DNA of 16,918 nt. Source: Lachnospiraceae bacterium. Lineage in GTDB: Bacteria > Bacillota > Clostridia > Lachnospirales > Lachnospiraceae. This document shows positions 16,348-16,918 of the stretch, in pieces. The stretch is from the NCBI GenBank assembly GCA_009774235.1, contig VSNJ01000086.1, positions 1-16,918 on the forward strand, read 5' to 3'. Made by a program: the position numbers and the translations under genes. The notes under the pieces are model-generated. The model made no database searches and was not told the DNA's origin. It saw only the letters and a program-made list of their open reading frames with translations. Each line of letters opens with the position of its first letter. Position 1 is the stretch's first letter.

Positions 16348-16869
16348 ATGATAGAAAATTTAAATGGAATACGTGAAACAGTTAATTATAGAAAAGATAC
16401 CAGGCTACGTTTGTACAACAATGTACAAATAGAAGATTATCCAGACCACTGGCATACTCCTGTTGAAATTATTATGCCAATAGAAAATATATACTCCGTT
16501 GTAGTTGGAGGACATACTATCACATTAAACCCTACAGATATTATATTTATATGTCCTGGGGTTATCCATTCACTAAAAGCCCATGGCAAAGGCAGGCGTA
16601 TAATCTTCCAGGCTGAAATTACAATGTTTACTGCAATAAGGGAATTTGAATCTATTCTAAGCCTTATGTCACCAGTCCTTAAGATAACAAAAGAAAACCC
16701 ACATGATATACATAAACATATATGTAACCTGCTGTTGCAGATAAATGAAGAATACAATAATAGTAATATTTTAATGGAAACAATTATTTATTCAAAATTA
16801 CTAAATATATTTGTGCTGGTTGGACGCAATTATACTAGCAATTCTGTATTTTTCAATGGATTGGACTAG
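16348..16869 (+). CDS. AraC-family regulator, cupin domain, interrupted by in-frame TAG
   Basis: Transcriptional regulator gene divergent from the GH3 gene. The ATG at 16348 is chosen because GGAGG (16337-16341) lies 6 bases upstream; the in-frame ATG at 16330 lacks a ribosome binding site. The 173 residues to the first stop form an AraC-type sugar-sensing cupin: DHWHTPVEIIMP (about 33-44), a glycine turn VVVGGHTITLNPTDIIFICPG, and IHS. A helical region with LLLQINEEY and the conserved-looking IIYSKLLNIFVLVGRNY follows. Family members continue to about 280-300 residues with two helix-turn-helix units. Here TAG at 16867-16869 interrupts the frame, but sequence after it still looks AraC-like. 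It is either a nonsense-mutated pseudogene, a base error in the sequence, or (less likely) read through. If truncated, the product cannot bind DNA by the usual domain. The likely target is the GH3-xylB promoter region. Confidence 0.8.
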   Translation: MIENLNGIRETVNYRKDTRLRLYNNVQIEDYPDHWHTPVEIIMPIENIYSVVVGGHTITLNPTDIIFICPGVIHSLKAHGKGRRIIFQAEITMFTAIREFESILSLMSPVLKITKENPHDIHKHICNLLLQINEEYNNSNILMETIIYSKLLNIFVLVGRNYTSNSVFFNGLD

Positions 16870-16918
16870 CAGAATAAGGAATATACGGAAAAAGTTATTT
16901 TTATCTGCAATTATATTT
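16870..16918 (+). pseudogene. In-frame continuation of AraC gene beyond TAG, cut by window edge
   Basis: Reading on in the same frame after the TAG gives QNKEYTEKVIFICNYI without another stop. This resembles the linker that precedes the first helix-turn-helix in AraC regulators of this type (pattern KEYxEKxxxICxYI). It suggests that the gene originally ran through this point. Only 16 codons are visible before the window ends, so the helix-turn-helix units cannot be checked. Confidence 0.6.

Noticed and set aside
16348..16918. Genetic code reassignment of TAG in this organism
   Set aside because: Nine long genes contain no internal TAG and use standard stops; a reassigned codon should recur. 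One amber codon fits a mutation or base error better.
1..16918. Mobile element, prophage, CRISPR or defence island
   Set aside because: No transposase, integrase, phage, Cas or toxin-antitoxin gene and no long or regularly spaced repeats were found.

Overview
The window looks like the chromosome of an anaerobic, motile, low-GC Firmicute of the Lachnospiraceae type (Roseburia, Butyrivibrio or relatives). This is inferred from the AT-rich sequence, strong GGAGG-type ribosome binding sites, the LplABC/YesMN gene types and the intracellular set of xylan-oligosaccharide enzymes. No taxonomic marker gene is present. Nine of the ten genes lie on the minus strand; one regulator at the right edge is divergent.

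Read in the direction of transcription (right to left), the minus-strand genes are: a GH3 beta-xylosidase-like enzyme and xylulokinase (xylB); a GH115 alpha-glucuronidase followed directly by a YesM-type sensor kinase and an overlapping YesN-type AraC response regulator; a promoter and a three-gene carbohydrate ABC importer (LplA-like lipoprotein, LplB and LplC permeases) closed by a clear intrinsic terminator; and a methyl-accepting chemotaxis protein. On the plus strand at the right end is an AraC-family cupin regulator divergent from the GH3 gene. Its reading frame has an in-frame TAG, after which AraC-like sequence continues to the window edge. There are no RNA genes, CRISPR arrays or mobile elements, and no gene-free stretch above about 210 bases.

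Together the genes read as a glucuronoxylan-oligosaccharide (aldouronate) sensing, uptake and catabolism locus. The lipoprotein would capture (methyl)glucuronate-substituted xylo-oligosaccharides outside the cell and the two permeases would import them, with an ATPase supplied from elsewhere. Cytoplasmic GH115 would remove the uronic acid side group, GH3 would release xylose, and XylB would phosphorylate xylulose. YesMN and the divergent AraC regulator would control expression, and the chemoreceptor may steer cells toward a related cue. The layout resembles the Paenibacillus aldouronate cluster (lplA-type transporter, yesMN, alpha-glucuronidase, xylosidase), but with GH115 and GH3 enzymes.

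I see no wholly new system here. The observations most worth following are the interrupted AraC gene, the 21-bp-phased direct repeats in the divergent promoter region, the cytoplasmic GH115, and the structured junction between the binding-protein and permease genes.
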